From Qipengyuania sp. JC766 (GTDB lineage: Bacteria; Pseudomonadota; Alphaproteobacteria; Sphingomonadales; Sphingomonadaceae), in contig NZ_JBFEFL010000001.1 in NCBI RefSeq assembly GCF_040717445.1, forward strand, positions 2,056,001-2,120,000: DNA of 64,000 nucleotides. The letters are read 5' to 3'. Below, piece after piece: positions 27,833-36,135 of this stretch; position 1 is the stretch's first letter; every line of letters starts with the position of its first letter. A program made the translations under genes and the position numbers. The notes under the pieces are model-generated. The model ran no database searches, had not been told where the DNA came from, and saw nothing but the letters and a program-made list of their open reading frames with translations.

Positions 27833-29370
27833 ACGGAGTCTGGACCGCCTTGCTCGGCCTCGGGGACAAACTCGCCGCCCATGTGATCCTAGCCGCGTCC
27901 GCGATAGCGCTCGGCATCGCCGTCACCCTGCCGCTGGCGGTCTGGGCCAGCCGCAACCGGCAGGTCGGGCGCGCGGTGCTGGGTTTCGCCAGCCTCGTCC
28001 AGACGATCCCGGCCCTGGCCCTCCTCGCCCTGTTCTTCCCGATCCTGCTGTCCCTGCGCGCCGTCTTCGGCGAAGGCCTGCCGACGCTGGGCTTCCTGCC
28101 CGCGCTGCTGGCCTTGGCGCTCTACGCCCTGCTCCCGATCCTGCGCAACGCGGTCACCGCGCGCGAACATATGGAGGCCGGCGTACTGGAAGCGGCAGAC
28201 GGGGTCGGCATGACCGGCTGGCAGAAGCTGCGCCTGGTCGAGGCGCCACTCGCTGCGCCCTACATCATGGCGGGCATCCGCACGGCCAGCGTCTGGACCA
28301 TCGGCGCGGCAACGCTTTCGACCACCATCGGCCAGCCGAGCCTGGGTGATCCGATTTTCGCCGGACTGCAGACCCAGAACTGGGCACTGGTCCTTGCCGG
28401 CTGCATCGGGTCCGCCGGTCTGGCCCTGATTGCGGACGGGCTCCTCGGCCTCGTCGAAAAGGGCTTCGCAACGCGGCGGAGCTGGATGGTCTGGACCGGC
28501 CTCGGCATCGCGCTGCTCGGCGTGGCCGCTGCCGGCTGGACCCTGCGCCCGGCGAGCGACGACCGGGAGACGATATCGATCGCCGCCAAGCAGTTCAGCG
28601 AGCAGTACATCCTGGCCCGGCTCATCGGGAACCGGCTGGAGGAGGCGGGATATCGCGTCGAATATCGCGACGGGCTGGGGTCCGCGGTCGTCCACCAGGC
28701 GCTGACCAGCGGCAATGTGGACATCGCGATTGACTACACCGGGACGCTGTGGACCAACCAGCTCGGCCGGCAGGACAATCCCGGGCGCGACGCGATGTAC
28801 CGGCGGATTGCCGAGTGGGAGCGGGATACCACCGGTACGCTGGTGCTGGGCAAGCTCGGCTTCGAGAATGCCTACGGCTTCGCCATGCGGTCCGATCGCG
28901 CGCGCGACCTCGGCGTCACATCGCTCGCCGACCTGTCCCGCGTATCCCCCCGCCTGACCATGGGCGGGGACCCGGAATGGTTCGAGCGGCCCGAATGGGA
29001 AGCGGTGCGCGATGCCTACGGCCTGCGCTTCGCGGAGCAGCGAAACTTCTCGCCCACCTTCATGTATAACGCGCTCCAGTCGGGCGAGGCCGACGTCATC
29101 AGCGCCTATACCTCCGACGGACGCATCGCCGCCGACGGCCTCGTCATCCTCGACGATCCGCGCGAAGCGCTGCCGTCCTACGATGCGTTGCTGATGATCA
29201 CGCCGTCGCGCGCGGACGACGAGCCTTTTCTGGAAGCGCTACGGCCGCTCATCGGATCGATCGATGTCGAGATGATGCGCGAGGCGAACCTGGCCGTCGA
29301 TGGCGACGAGGGCCTGAGCCCGGCACAGGTGGCGCGGCAGTTGCAGCAGAGGATTACCGAAGGCTCCTGA
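27829..29370 (+). CDS. fused permease / substrate-binding protein of quaternary-amine ABC importer
   Basis: A 513-residue fusion. Residues about 10-215 are the MetI-type permease domain with the EAA-like loop VLEAADGVGMTGWQKLRLVE. A further helix (GLGIALLGVAAAGW, near 225) carries a periplasmic substrate-binding domain from about 245 (DRETISIAAKQFSEQYILA ... GNVDIAIDYTGTLWTNQLG ... ADVISAYTSDGRIA). This arrangement is found in OpuB/ProW-X types and in the ergothioneine importer EgtU. The ligand could be glycine betaine, choline, carnitine or ergothioneine; the sequence alone does not settle it. Start GTG at 27829, coupled to the ATPase gene. Confidence 0.9.
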   Translation: MNGVWTALLGLGDKLAAHVILAASAIALGIAVTLPLAVWASRNRQVGRAVLGFASLVQTIPALALLALFFPILLSLRAVFGEGLPTLGFLPALLALALYALLPILRNAVTAREHMEAGVLEAADGVGMTGWQKLRLVEAPLAAPYIMAGIRTASVWTIGAATLSTTIGQPSLGDPIFAGLQTQNWALVLAGCIGSAGLALIADGLLGLVEKGFATRRSWMVWTGLGIALLGVAAAGWTLRPASDDRETISIAAKQFSEQYILARLIGNRLEEAGYRVEYRDGLGSAVVHQALTSGNVDIAIDYTGTLWTNQLGRQDNPGRDAMYRRIAEWERDTTGTLVLGKLGFENAYGFAMRSDRARDLGVTSLADLSRVSPRLTMGGDPEWFERPEWEAVRDAYGLRFAEQRNFSPTFMYNALQSGEADVISAYTSDGRIAADGLVILDDPREALPSYDALLMITPSRADDEPFLEALRPLIGSIDVEMMREANLAVDGDEGLSPAQVARQLQQRITEGS

Positions 29371-29372
29371 CA

Positions 29373-29394
29373 GGCTTCCTCCATGAAGGAAGCC
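29373..29394. terminator. hairpin between convergent genes
   Basis: GGCTTCCT (29373-29380) pairs with AGGAAGCC (29387-29394) around a 6-base loop, between the convergent importer and midA genes. There is no U-tract, so it is a probable but weak or factor-assisted terminator. Confidence 0.4.
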
Positions 29395-29400
29395 CAATGG

Positions 29401-30474
29401 TCAGGACGGTTGCGCGAACCCGGCACCGCCTGGCCATGCGGCGTGCGCCACGCCCATCGCCTTGAACAACCTGCCCATCTGATCCGCGTCGATCAGGCGA
29501 TGCATCGCCGCGTCGATATCTTCGGCGTAATGGGGGGCAGCCTTTGCCAGCGCCTGCGCCCGCGCCTCGACCCCCAGTGCGCGCAGCCAGTCCCCCTGGC
29601 CCACGGTCCCCAGATTTCTCAGGCCGCGCGATTCGGCGATATTGGCCAGCGTACCGAAATCGACATGGGCCGTAAGGTCGGCGCTCCCCGGCGTTTCGAA
29701 CGGATCGACCTTGCGATGCGCCCTGACCGCCTGCAGCGTGGATCCCGCGTCCGGCCGCTGCGCGCCGTAATCGAAGACCAACGCGCAACCGCCCTGTTCG
29801 GCCAGCCGGTGGAACAGTTCGTAAGCGACCGCGGCGGCGGCCGGACATGTCTCGACAATGCTGCCGGGCGGCAAGTCGCCCGCACCGGCGGGCATGGCGG
29901 CATCCATCGGCTGTTTGCCCGCGACAAACACGAAATCGTCCCCGTCCAGCGCGATCATGCGTTCGCGCCATCCTTCCTCGGTCCGGACCAGCTGGCGCAC
30001 CGGCAGCGCGTCGAAGAATTCGTTCGCCACGACCAGCAGCGGATCGTCCCACGGCAGGGTGGACACATCGTCGTGCCATTGCGCCTGAGGTACCGCGGCC
30101 AGCTGCACTTCGCGCAAGGTCCGCGACGTTTCGACGAAATGGACTGCCGGCTCCAGCCCGTACCGCTTCATGGCGCGCAGGGCGTCCTTCGCCAGCGTAC
30201 CGCGACCCGGGCCCAATTCGACGTAGGAGACGGGCTCTTCCCGGCCCGAATTGATCCACATGTCGGCCAGCCACAGGCCGATCAGTTCGCCGAACATCTG
30301 GCTGATTTCGGGTGCGGTGACGAAGTCCCCTGCCCCGCCCAGCGGATCGCGCGTCGCGTAATAACGCGCGTTGCTTTCCCCCATGAACTGCACCAGCGAG
30401 ATCGGACCGGTGTTCCGGATCAGCCGGCGGAAGATCTCCGCCAGCTCGCCGTCCGGTTCCGGTAGGGTCGTCAC
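29401..30474 (-). CDS. MidA/NDUFAF7-family SAM-dependent methyltransferase
   Basis: A 357-residue class I methyltransferase-like protein. It matches the NDUFAF7/MidA family: an N-terminal SLVQFMGESNARYYATRDPLG, FVTAPEISQMFGELIGLW, the SAM-binding VELGPGRGTL, and ANEFFDALPVRQ. The mitochondrial homologue dimethylates an arginine in the complex I subunit NDUFS2. An equivalent role in bacterial NADH dehydrogenase assembly is an inference. It begins with GTG at 30474, ten bases after lgt, and should be co-transcribed with it, an arrangement also common in relatives. Confidence 0.9.
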   Translation of the reverse strand: MTTLPEPDGELAEIFRRLIRNTGPISLVQFMGESNARYYATRDPLGGAGDFVTAPEISQMFGELIGLWLADMWINSGREEPVSYVELGPGRGTLAKDALRAMKRYGLEPAVHFVETSRTLREVQLAAVPQAQWHDDVSTLPWDDPLLVVANEFFDALPVRQLVRTEEGWRERMIALDGDDFVFVAGKQPMDAAMPAGAGDLPPGSIVETCPAAAAVAYELFHRLAEQGGCALVFDYGAQRPDAGSTLQAVRAHRKVDPFETPGSADLTAHVDFGTLANIAESRGLRNLGTVGQGDWLRALGVEARAQALAKAAPHYAEDIDAAMHRLIDADQMGRLFKAMGVAHAAWPGGAGFAQPS

Positions 30475-30484
30475 GCGCCGTGCG

Positions 30485-31399
30485 TCACGCGGTGGCGGAA
30501 TCGAACCGCCCGGTCCCGCCGGCGAGCGGCTTGCGGCGCAGGGCCCAGACCATGACCGCGATGCCCAGAAGGATCAGCGGGATCGTGAGCCACTGGCCCA
30601 TCGAAAGCCCGGTTTCCTCGGCGAACTGTCGCAGCTGCGCATCCGGTTCGCGGAAGAATTCGTTGGTGAAGCGGGCGATGCCCATGCCGAGCGTGAAGGT
30701 CCCGACCAGCAGTCCGGGCCGGTACCGCGCATTGGTCTTCCAGAACATCAGCAGCAGGATCACGATCAGTGCCAGCCCCTCCAGCCCGGCCTGGTAGAGC
30801 TGGCTGGGATGGCGCGGGATGCCTTCCGGATCGGTGGGGAAGATCATGGCCCAGGGCACGTCGGTCGGGCCGCGGCCGTACAACTCGCCGTTCACGAAGT
30901 TCGCGAGACGGCCGAACAGCATGCCGAAGGGCACGCAAACCGCGATGTAGTCGCACACCCGGATGAAGTTCAGCTTCCCGCGCCAGGTGACCCAGGTGAT
31001 CGCCACCAGCACGCCGATCAGGCCGCCGTGGAAGGCCATGCCGCCATCCCACAACCGCAGCAGGTTCCAGCTGACGAAGCCTTCGCCGTTGAAGCTGGTG
31101 AAGAGCGAGGGATCGTAGAAGGTGGCATATCCCAGCCGTCCGCCCAGGATGATGCCCAGCGTGCAGTAGAAGAACAGGTCTTCGGCATGGCGCTGCGCCA
31201 TCGGTGCGCCCGGCGCCCGGATCATGCGCGTCAGGTGCCAGTATCCCAGCACGATGCCGGCAAGGTAGGCGAGCGAATACCACCGCAGGATTATGGGTAC
31301 GCCGAAGACCTCGAATCCGAGATCGATCCCGCTCGACAGGCCCAGATCCTGCCAGAGGATCGGATCGCCGGTCGATGCAGCCAATAGTGACAGGTCCAC
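30485..31399 (-). CDS. lgt: prolipoprotein diacylglyceryl transferase
   Basis: This inner-membrane enzyme transfers diacylglycerol from phosphatidylglycerol to the lipobox cysteine of prolipoproteins. The 304 residues have about seven hydrophobic segments, the Lgt signature GRLANFVNGELYGR, the essential GGMAFHGGLIG with its histidine, RHPSQLYQAGLEG and FREPDAQ. The start is a GTG at 31399 preceded by AGGGG. At least four lipobox proteins in this window are clients of this enzyme. The midA gene follows. Confidence 0.96.
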   Translation of the reverse strand: MDLSLLAASTGDPILWQDLGLSSGIDLGFEVFGVPIILRWYSLAYLAGIVLGYWHLTRMIRAPGAPMAQRHAEDLFFYCTLGIILGGRLGYATFYDPSLFTSFNGEGFVSWNLLRLWDGGMAFHGGLIGVLVAITWVTWRGKLNFIRVCDYIAVCVPFGMLFGRLANFVNGELYGRGPTDVPWAMIFPTDPEGIPRHPSQLYQAGLEGLALIVILLLMFWKTNARYRPGLLVGTFTLGMGIARFTNEFFREPDAQLRQFAEETGLSMGQWLTIPLILLGIAVMVWALRRKPLAGGTGRFDSATA

Positions 31400-31570
31400 G
31401 CTTAACCCCTAGATAATCCGCAAACGTGCGGGATCGTCCCAATGCGCGCGGCTTTTGGCATAGGCTTTCGGCGGGGGGAACCCTCGACGCGGTCCGGACC
31501 GGCAAAATCCCCGTGGCCCCTGGGCGCGAGACACCGCATTGCGCACACACGAGAGAGGAGACCGCCGCAG

Positions 31571-33271
31571 ATGCCGACCGAACTGGACAATGCCCTCGAG
31601 AAGATTGTCGCTGGACTGACCCAGCCGGGCATGCCCTTCGAAACGACCCCGTTCGAGAAATTCGGCGTGGAAATGCCGGCATTCAAGGGCGCGCCGCCAA
31701 GCCTGGCGCATTACCTCGCCCATTTCTGCAACGAGCACAAAGACGTGCCCTTCGTGGTCGATGGCGATGTCCGCCTGACCTTCGGCGAAATCTACGCCCA
31801 CGCCGCGGCGGTGGCGGCCGGCCTTGCGAACGAGCATGGCGTGAAGAAGGGCGACCGGGTCGGCATCGCGGCGCGCAATTCGGCGAACTGGATGATCGCG
31901 CACATGGGCGTCGTCATGGCGGGCGGCTGCGCCACGCTGCTGAACGGCTTCTGGAGCGGAGAGGAGCTCGCCTACGGCATCCGGCTGTGCGAATGCGACC
32001 TGGTGCTGGCCGATCCGCAGCGCGCCAAGCGCATCCAGGGAACCGATCACCCGGCGAAGGTGGTGGTGATCGAGCACGGCGATCCCGCGACCGGCCTCGC
32101 CGCCATTCGCGGGGAGGGCGACACGGCGATGGCCATGCTGGGCGAGCTGGGGCCGGATGACCTTTGCACCATTCTTTACACTTCGGGCTCCACCGGGCAG
32201 AGCAAGGGCGCCTATTCCGACCATCGCGGCGTCGTCCACGGGGTCATGAGCTACATTTCGCAAACCGCGATGAGCAAGCTGTACCTCGAATCCACGGGCG
32301 AGGATCTGAGCAGGCAGCCCTGCGCCCTGGTCGCGGTGCCGCTGTTCCACGTGACGGGCGAGATACCGCTCTGGCTGCAGAGCTTCGGGATCGGTCGCAA
32401 GCTGGTACTGATGCCCAAATGGGATGCGCGCGAGGCGCTGCGCCTGATGGAAGCGGAAAAGGTCACCTATTTCGTCGGCGTGCCGCTGATGAGCTACGAG
32501 ATCGCCTCCCATCCCGAGCGCGAGCAGTTCGACCTGTCCGCCTGCAAGAGCTTCGCCGCCGGCGGCGCCCCGCGCCCGGTCGAACACGTGAACAAGATCA
32601 AGGAAGCGTTTCCCGGCGGCTTCCCCCTGCTCGGTTATGGCCTGACGGAAACCAATGCCGTCGGCTGCGGCAATTTCAACGAGAACTACCTCGCCAAGCC
32701 CGGCAGCACCGGGCGGGCGAGCGAACCGCTGGTCGATCTCGCCATCCTCGACGATGCCGGCCGGCCGCTGCCGCAGGGCGAAACCGGCGAGGTCTGCATC
32801 CGCACGGTCGCCAACTTCCTCGGCTACTGGAAGAACGAGGAAGCGACCCGCGAGGCCTTTACCGATGACGGATACTTCCGGACCGGCGACCTCGGCTATC
32901 TCGACGAGGACGGCTACCTGTTCATCGTCGACCGCAAGAAGGACATCATCATCCGCGGCGGGGAAAACATTTCCTGCATCGAGGTGGAGGAAGCGATCTA
33001 CGCCAACGAAGGCATCGCCGAATGTTCGGTCTTCGGCCTGCCGGACGAACGCTTCGGCGAGATCCCGGCCGCCGTCTACCTGCCGAAGTCGGGCGTCGAC
33101 ATGGCACCGGACGACCTGCGCGACTTCCTGCTGGCCAGCATCGCGCCGTTCAAGGTGCCGCGCGCCGAACACATCTGGCGCGCCGGCGAGACCCTGCCGC
33201 GCCTCGGCACCCAGAAGGTCGACAAGCGCGCCGTCCGCCAGCAATTCGCAAAGGACCTCCTCGGCAATTGA
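31571..33271 (+). CDS. class I adenylate-forming acyl-CoA ligase
   Basis: A 566-residue ANL-superfamily enzyme: P-loop YTSGSTGQSKGAYSDHRG, A5 GYGLTETNA, A7 YFRTGDLGYLDEDGY and A8 DRKKDIIIRGGENISCIEVE, with the C-terminal lysine in GTQKVDKRAV. It activates a carboxylic acid with ATP and joins it to CoA. The chain length cannot be read with confidence; closest in style are medium/long-chain fatty acid ligases. The ATG at 31571 has GAGGAGA upstream. The glnD start overlaps its TGA by TTGA. Confidence 0.9.
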   Translation: MPTELDNALEKIVAGLTQPGMPFETTPFEKFGVEMPAFKGAPPSLAHYLAHFCNEHKDVPFVVDGDVRLTFGEIYAHAAAVAAGLANEHGVKKGDRVGIAARNSANWMIAHMGVVMAGGCATLLNGFWSGEELAYGIRLCECDLVLADPQRAKRIQGTDHPAKVVVIEHGDPATGLAAIRGEGDTAMAMLGELGPDDLCTILYTSGSTGQSKGAYSDHRGVVHGVMSYISQTAMSKLYLESTGEDLSRQPCALVAVPLFHVTGEIPLWLQSFGIGRKLVLMPKWDAREALRLMEAEKVTYFVGVPLMSYEIASHPEREQFDLSACKSFAAGGAPRPVEHVNKIKEAFPGGFPLLGYGLTETNAVGCGNFNENYLAKPGSTGRASEPLVDLAILDDAGRPLPQGETGEVCIRTVANFLGYWKNEEATREAFTDDGYFRTGDLGYLDEDGYLFIVDRKKDIIIRGGENISCIEVEEAIYANEGIAECSVFGLPDERFGEIPAAVYLPKSGVDMAPDDLRDFLLASIAPFKVPRAEHIWRAGETLPRLGTQKVDKRAVRQQFAKDLLGN

Positions 33272-36027
33272 CCCGGCTGCGCATACCCGACCAGAGAGCC
33301 GTCATCGACCGGCGCCGGCTGGACGCAGCGATCGGCGAACTTGTCGCGCGCGAAGGCAGGGACGCGCGGCAGCCGATCGTCGAACTCCTGCGCGGCGCCC
33401 TGGATGACGGGCGCGAGGAACTGGGGCGAAGGCTGGAAGAAAACCCGTCCGCGGGGCACGAAATCTGCGCCGGTCATTCCTTCCTGATCGACCAGCTGGT
33501 CCGCCTGATCCATGATCACGTCAGCACCAATGTCTACCCGTCCGCGAACCGTTCTACCAACGAACGGATCGCGATCATGGCCGTCGGCGGATACGGCCGG
33601 TCCGAGATGGCACCGCACAGCGATGTCGATATCGGGTTCCTGACCCCGTCCCGCCGGACTCCCTGGTGCGAGCAGGTGATCGAGGCGATCCTGTATTTCC
33701 TGTGGGACCTGGGGCTGAAGGTCGGTCATTCAAGCCGCACACCGGACGAGGTCGTGCGCATGGCGCGCGAAGACCTCACGATCCGCACCGCACTGGTCGA
33801 AGGGCGCTACCTGTGGGGCGACAACGACCTGTACGAAGAGGCGCAGCGGCGCTTCACCGCCGAGGTCGTCACAGGGAGCGAACGCGATTTCCTGAGCGCC
33901 AAGCTCGCCGAACGCAACGAGCGCCACCGGCGGATGGGGGACAGCCGCTACGTCGTCGAACCCAATGTGAAGGACGGCAAGGGCGGCCTGCGCGACCTGC
34001 ATGCGCTCTACTGGATCGGGAAGTATATCCACCAGGCGACCACCGCGTCCGAACTGGTCGATGCCGGCCTGTTTACGAAGGGCGAATACCGCAATTTCCG
34101 GCGCGCCGAAGGTTTCATGCTGGCGGTCCGGTGCCACCTGCACACGATTACCGGCCGCGCGGAGGATCGCCTGACATTCGACCTGCAGCGACAGGTCGCG
34201 GAGCGGATGGGCTTTGCCGACCGTCCCGGGAAAAGCGCAGTCGAGCGCTTCATGCAGTACTATTTCCTGCAGGCGAAGCGTGTCGGCAGCCTGACCGGCG
34301 TGTTCCTGGCCCATCTGGACGAGCAATTCGCCGCCAGGCGCGCGCGGCGCGGCCTGCTCGCGGGGTTCCGTGCGAAGCCGCGGGACCTGAAGGGTTATCG
34401 CGTCTTCGGAGGCAAGATCGCCGCGCCATCGGAAGACTGGTTCGCCCGGGACCCGGTGCGCCTGATCGAGATTTTCCAGCTCGCCGAGAAGGAAGAACTG
34501 GAAGTCCATCCCGAAACGATGCGCATCGCCGCGCGCAACGCCAAGCTGATCGATGCCGAGGTCCGCAAGGACCCGCGCGCCAATGCGCTTTTCCTTGGAG
34601 TGCTGACGGGTCGCAACGATCCGGAGACGGTGCTGCGCTGGATGAACGAGACCAACGTCCTCGGGCGATTCGTGCCCGATTTCGGCAAGGTCAACGCGCA
34701 GATGCAGTTCGACATGTACCACCACTACACGGTCGACGAGCACACGATCCGCGCCATCGGCTTGCTCAACAAGGTGGAGAAGGGCGAACTGGCCGAGGAT
34801 CATCCGCGCGCCACCAAGATGATCCACCGGGTCGCTTCGCGCAGGGCCCTGTTCGTGGCGGTCCTGCTGCACGACATCGCGAAGGGCCGCGGCGGCGACC
34901 ACTCTGTCCTGGGCGCCAAGGTGGCGCTCCGGCTGTGTCCGCGCTTCGGCCTGAACGATCGCGAGACCGAGCTCGTCGCATGGCTGGTGCGCTATCACCT
35001 GCTGATGAGTTCCACCGCGCAGAAGCGCGACCTGACCGATCCGAAGACGATCGAGGATTTCGTTGCGCAAGTGCAGGGTCACGAGAAGCTGCGCAACCTC
35101 GCCATCCTGACCGCCGTCGACATTCGGGCGGTCGGGCCGGGGACATGGAACAGCTGGAAGGGCCAGTTGCTGGGCGAACTGTACGACGCCGCGCACGAGC
35201 GCTTGCGGCTGGGCCATATCAGGCAGGGTCGCGAGCAACGGATCGAGGGCCGGAAGGAAACCGTCCGGGAACTGCTGGGCGAGAAAGGACAGCTCGTCGA
35301 CGACTACGATCGCCTGTTCCCCGCGTCCTACTGGATCGCGGAGCCCGAGGAAATCATCGCGCGCAACCTAGTCCAGTATTCGGTCGCGCGGGGAAAGAAG
35401 GAAGGCCTGTCGATCCATTGCGAGTTCGACGAGGAGCGCGGCGCGACGCTGGTTTCGGTCATCGCCTCGGACCACCCCGGCCTGTTCTACCGGATCGCGG
35501 GTGGCATCCATCTGGCGGGTGGCAACATTATCGACGCGCGCATCCATACCAATCGTGACGGCTGGGCGGTCGACAATTTCCTGGTGCAGGATCCGCTCGG
35601 CAAGTCCTTCTGCGAGGACGAGCAGATCGCGCGGATCAAGCAATCGATCGCCGATGCGCTGGCGAACCGCATCGATCTGGAACCGCGGCTGGCGAAGCGT
35701 CCGCTGCCGCGCACGCGCTCGGGCGCGTTCGACGTCAATCCATATGTCGTATTCGACAACAGCGCCTCAAACCGGCTGACGGTCATAGAGGTCAACGCCC
35801 GCGACCGGCCCGCGCTGCTCAACCGGCTGGCCCGATCGCTCTTCGAGAACCAGCTCATCATCCACTCGGCGCACATCACGGCTTACGGGGAACGGGCGGC
35901 CGACACGTTCTATGTCACCGACACCCTGGGGGACAAGGTGCTGTCGCGCGACCGGCTCGCGGCGATCGAGGCGGACCTGCTCGACGCGGCGAGCGATGCC
36001 CGTCAGGCGGAGATGGAAGACGCGTGA
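33268..36027 (+). CDS. glnD: [protein-PII] uridylyltransferase / uridylyl-removing enzyme
   Basis: This is the nitrogen-status sensor that uridylylates or deuridylylates PII (GlnB/GlnK). The 919 residues hold a nucleotidyltransferase domain (GGYGRSEMAPHSDVDIGFL near residue 106), the GlnD linker (VEPNVKDGKGGLRDLHAL), an HD domain with LLHDIAKGRGGDHS near 534, and two C-terminal ACT domains from about 730 and 838 that bind glutamine. The first active-site glycine/aspartate set is intact. The start is a TTG at 33268 because no ATG exists before the catalytic motif. Coupling to an acyl-CoA ligase is unusual but gives no functional hint. Confidence 0.95.
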   Translation: MTRLRIPDQRAVIDRRRLDAAIGELVAREGRDARQPIVELLRGALDDGREELGRRLEENPSAGHEICAGHSFLIDQLVRLIHDHVSTNVYPSANRSTNERIAIMAVGGYGRSEMAPHSDVDIGFLTPSRRTPWCEQVIEAILYFLWDLGLKVGHSSRTPDEVVRMAREDLTIRTALVEGRYLWGDNDLYEEAQRRFTAEVVTGSERDFLSAKLAERNERHRRMGDSRYVVEPNVKDGKGGLRDLHALYWIGKYIHQATTASELVDAGLFTKGEYRNFRRAEGFMLAVRCHLHTITGRAEDRLTFDLQRQVAERMGFADRPGKSAVERFMQYYFLQAKRVGSLTGVFLAHLDEQFAARRARRGLLAGFRAKPRDLKGYRVFGGKIAAPSEDWFARDPVRLIEIFQLAEKEELEVHPETMRIAARNAKLIDAEVRKDPRANALFLGVLTGRNDPETVLRWMNETNVLGRFVPDFGKVNAQMQFDMYHHYTVDEHTIRAIGLLNKVEKGELAEDHPRATKMIHRVASRRALFVAVLLHDIAKGRGGDHSVLGAKVALRLCPRFGLNDRETELVAWLVRYHLLMSSTAQKRDLTDPKTIEDFVAQVQGHEKLRNLAILTAVDIRAVGPGTWNSWKGQLLGELYDAAHERLRLGHIRQGREQRIEGRKETVRELLGEKGQLVDDYDRLFPASYWIAEPEEIIARNLVQYSVARGKKEGLSIHCEFDEERGATLVSVIASDHPGLFYRIAGGIHLAGGNIIDARIHTNRDGWAVDNFLVQDPLGKSFCEDEQIARIKQSIADALANRIDLEPRLAKRPLPRTRSGAFDVNPYVVFDNSASNRLTVIEVNARDRPALLNRLARSLFENQLIIHSAHITAYGERAADTFYVTDTLGDKVLSRDRLAAIEADLLDAASDARQAEMEDA

Positions 36028-36071
36028 ACGCAACACTCGTCTAGAAAATCAGGGCGTTCGTGAAATTTTTG

Positions 36072-36100
36072 TTGCGATACGGACCGCCAGAGTCTCAAAT
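36072..36100 (+). promoter_or_regulatory. candidate sigma70-type promoter for TonB-dependent receptor
   Basis: TTGCGA (36072-36077) and TCAAAT (36095-36100) lie 17 bases apart in an AT-rich stretch 36 bases before the receptor start. The -10 match is only moderate. Confidence 0.35.
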
Positions 36101-36135
36101 CAAAAGAAAACTGATAATTCATAATGGGAGAGACT

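Noticed and set aside
31404-31415. Second copy of AACCCCTAGAT (also at 2990) as a shared regulator site
   Set aside because: Here the AGGGG read on the minus strand is simply the ribosome site of lgt. Two short matches do not support a motif.
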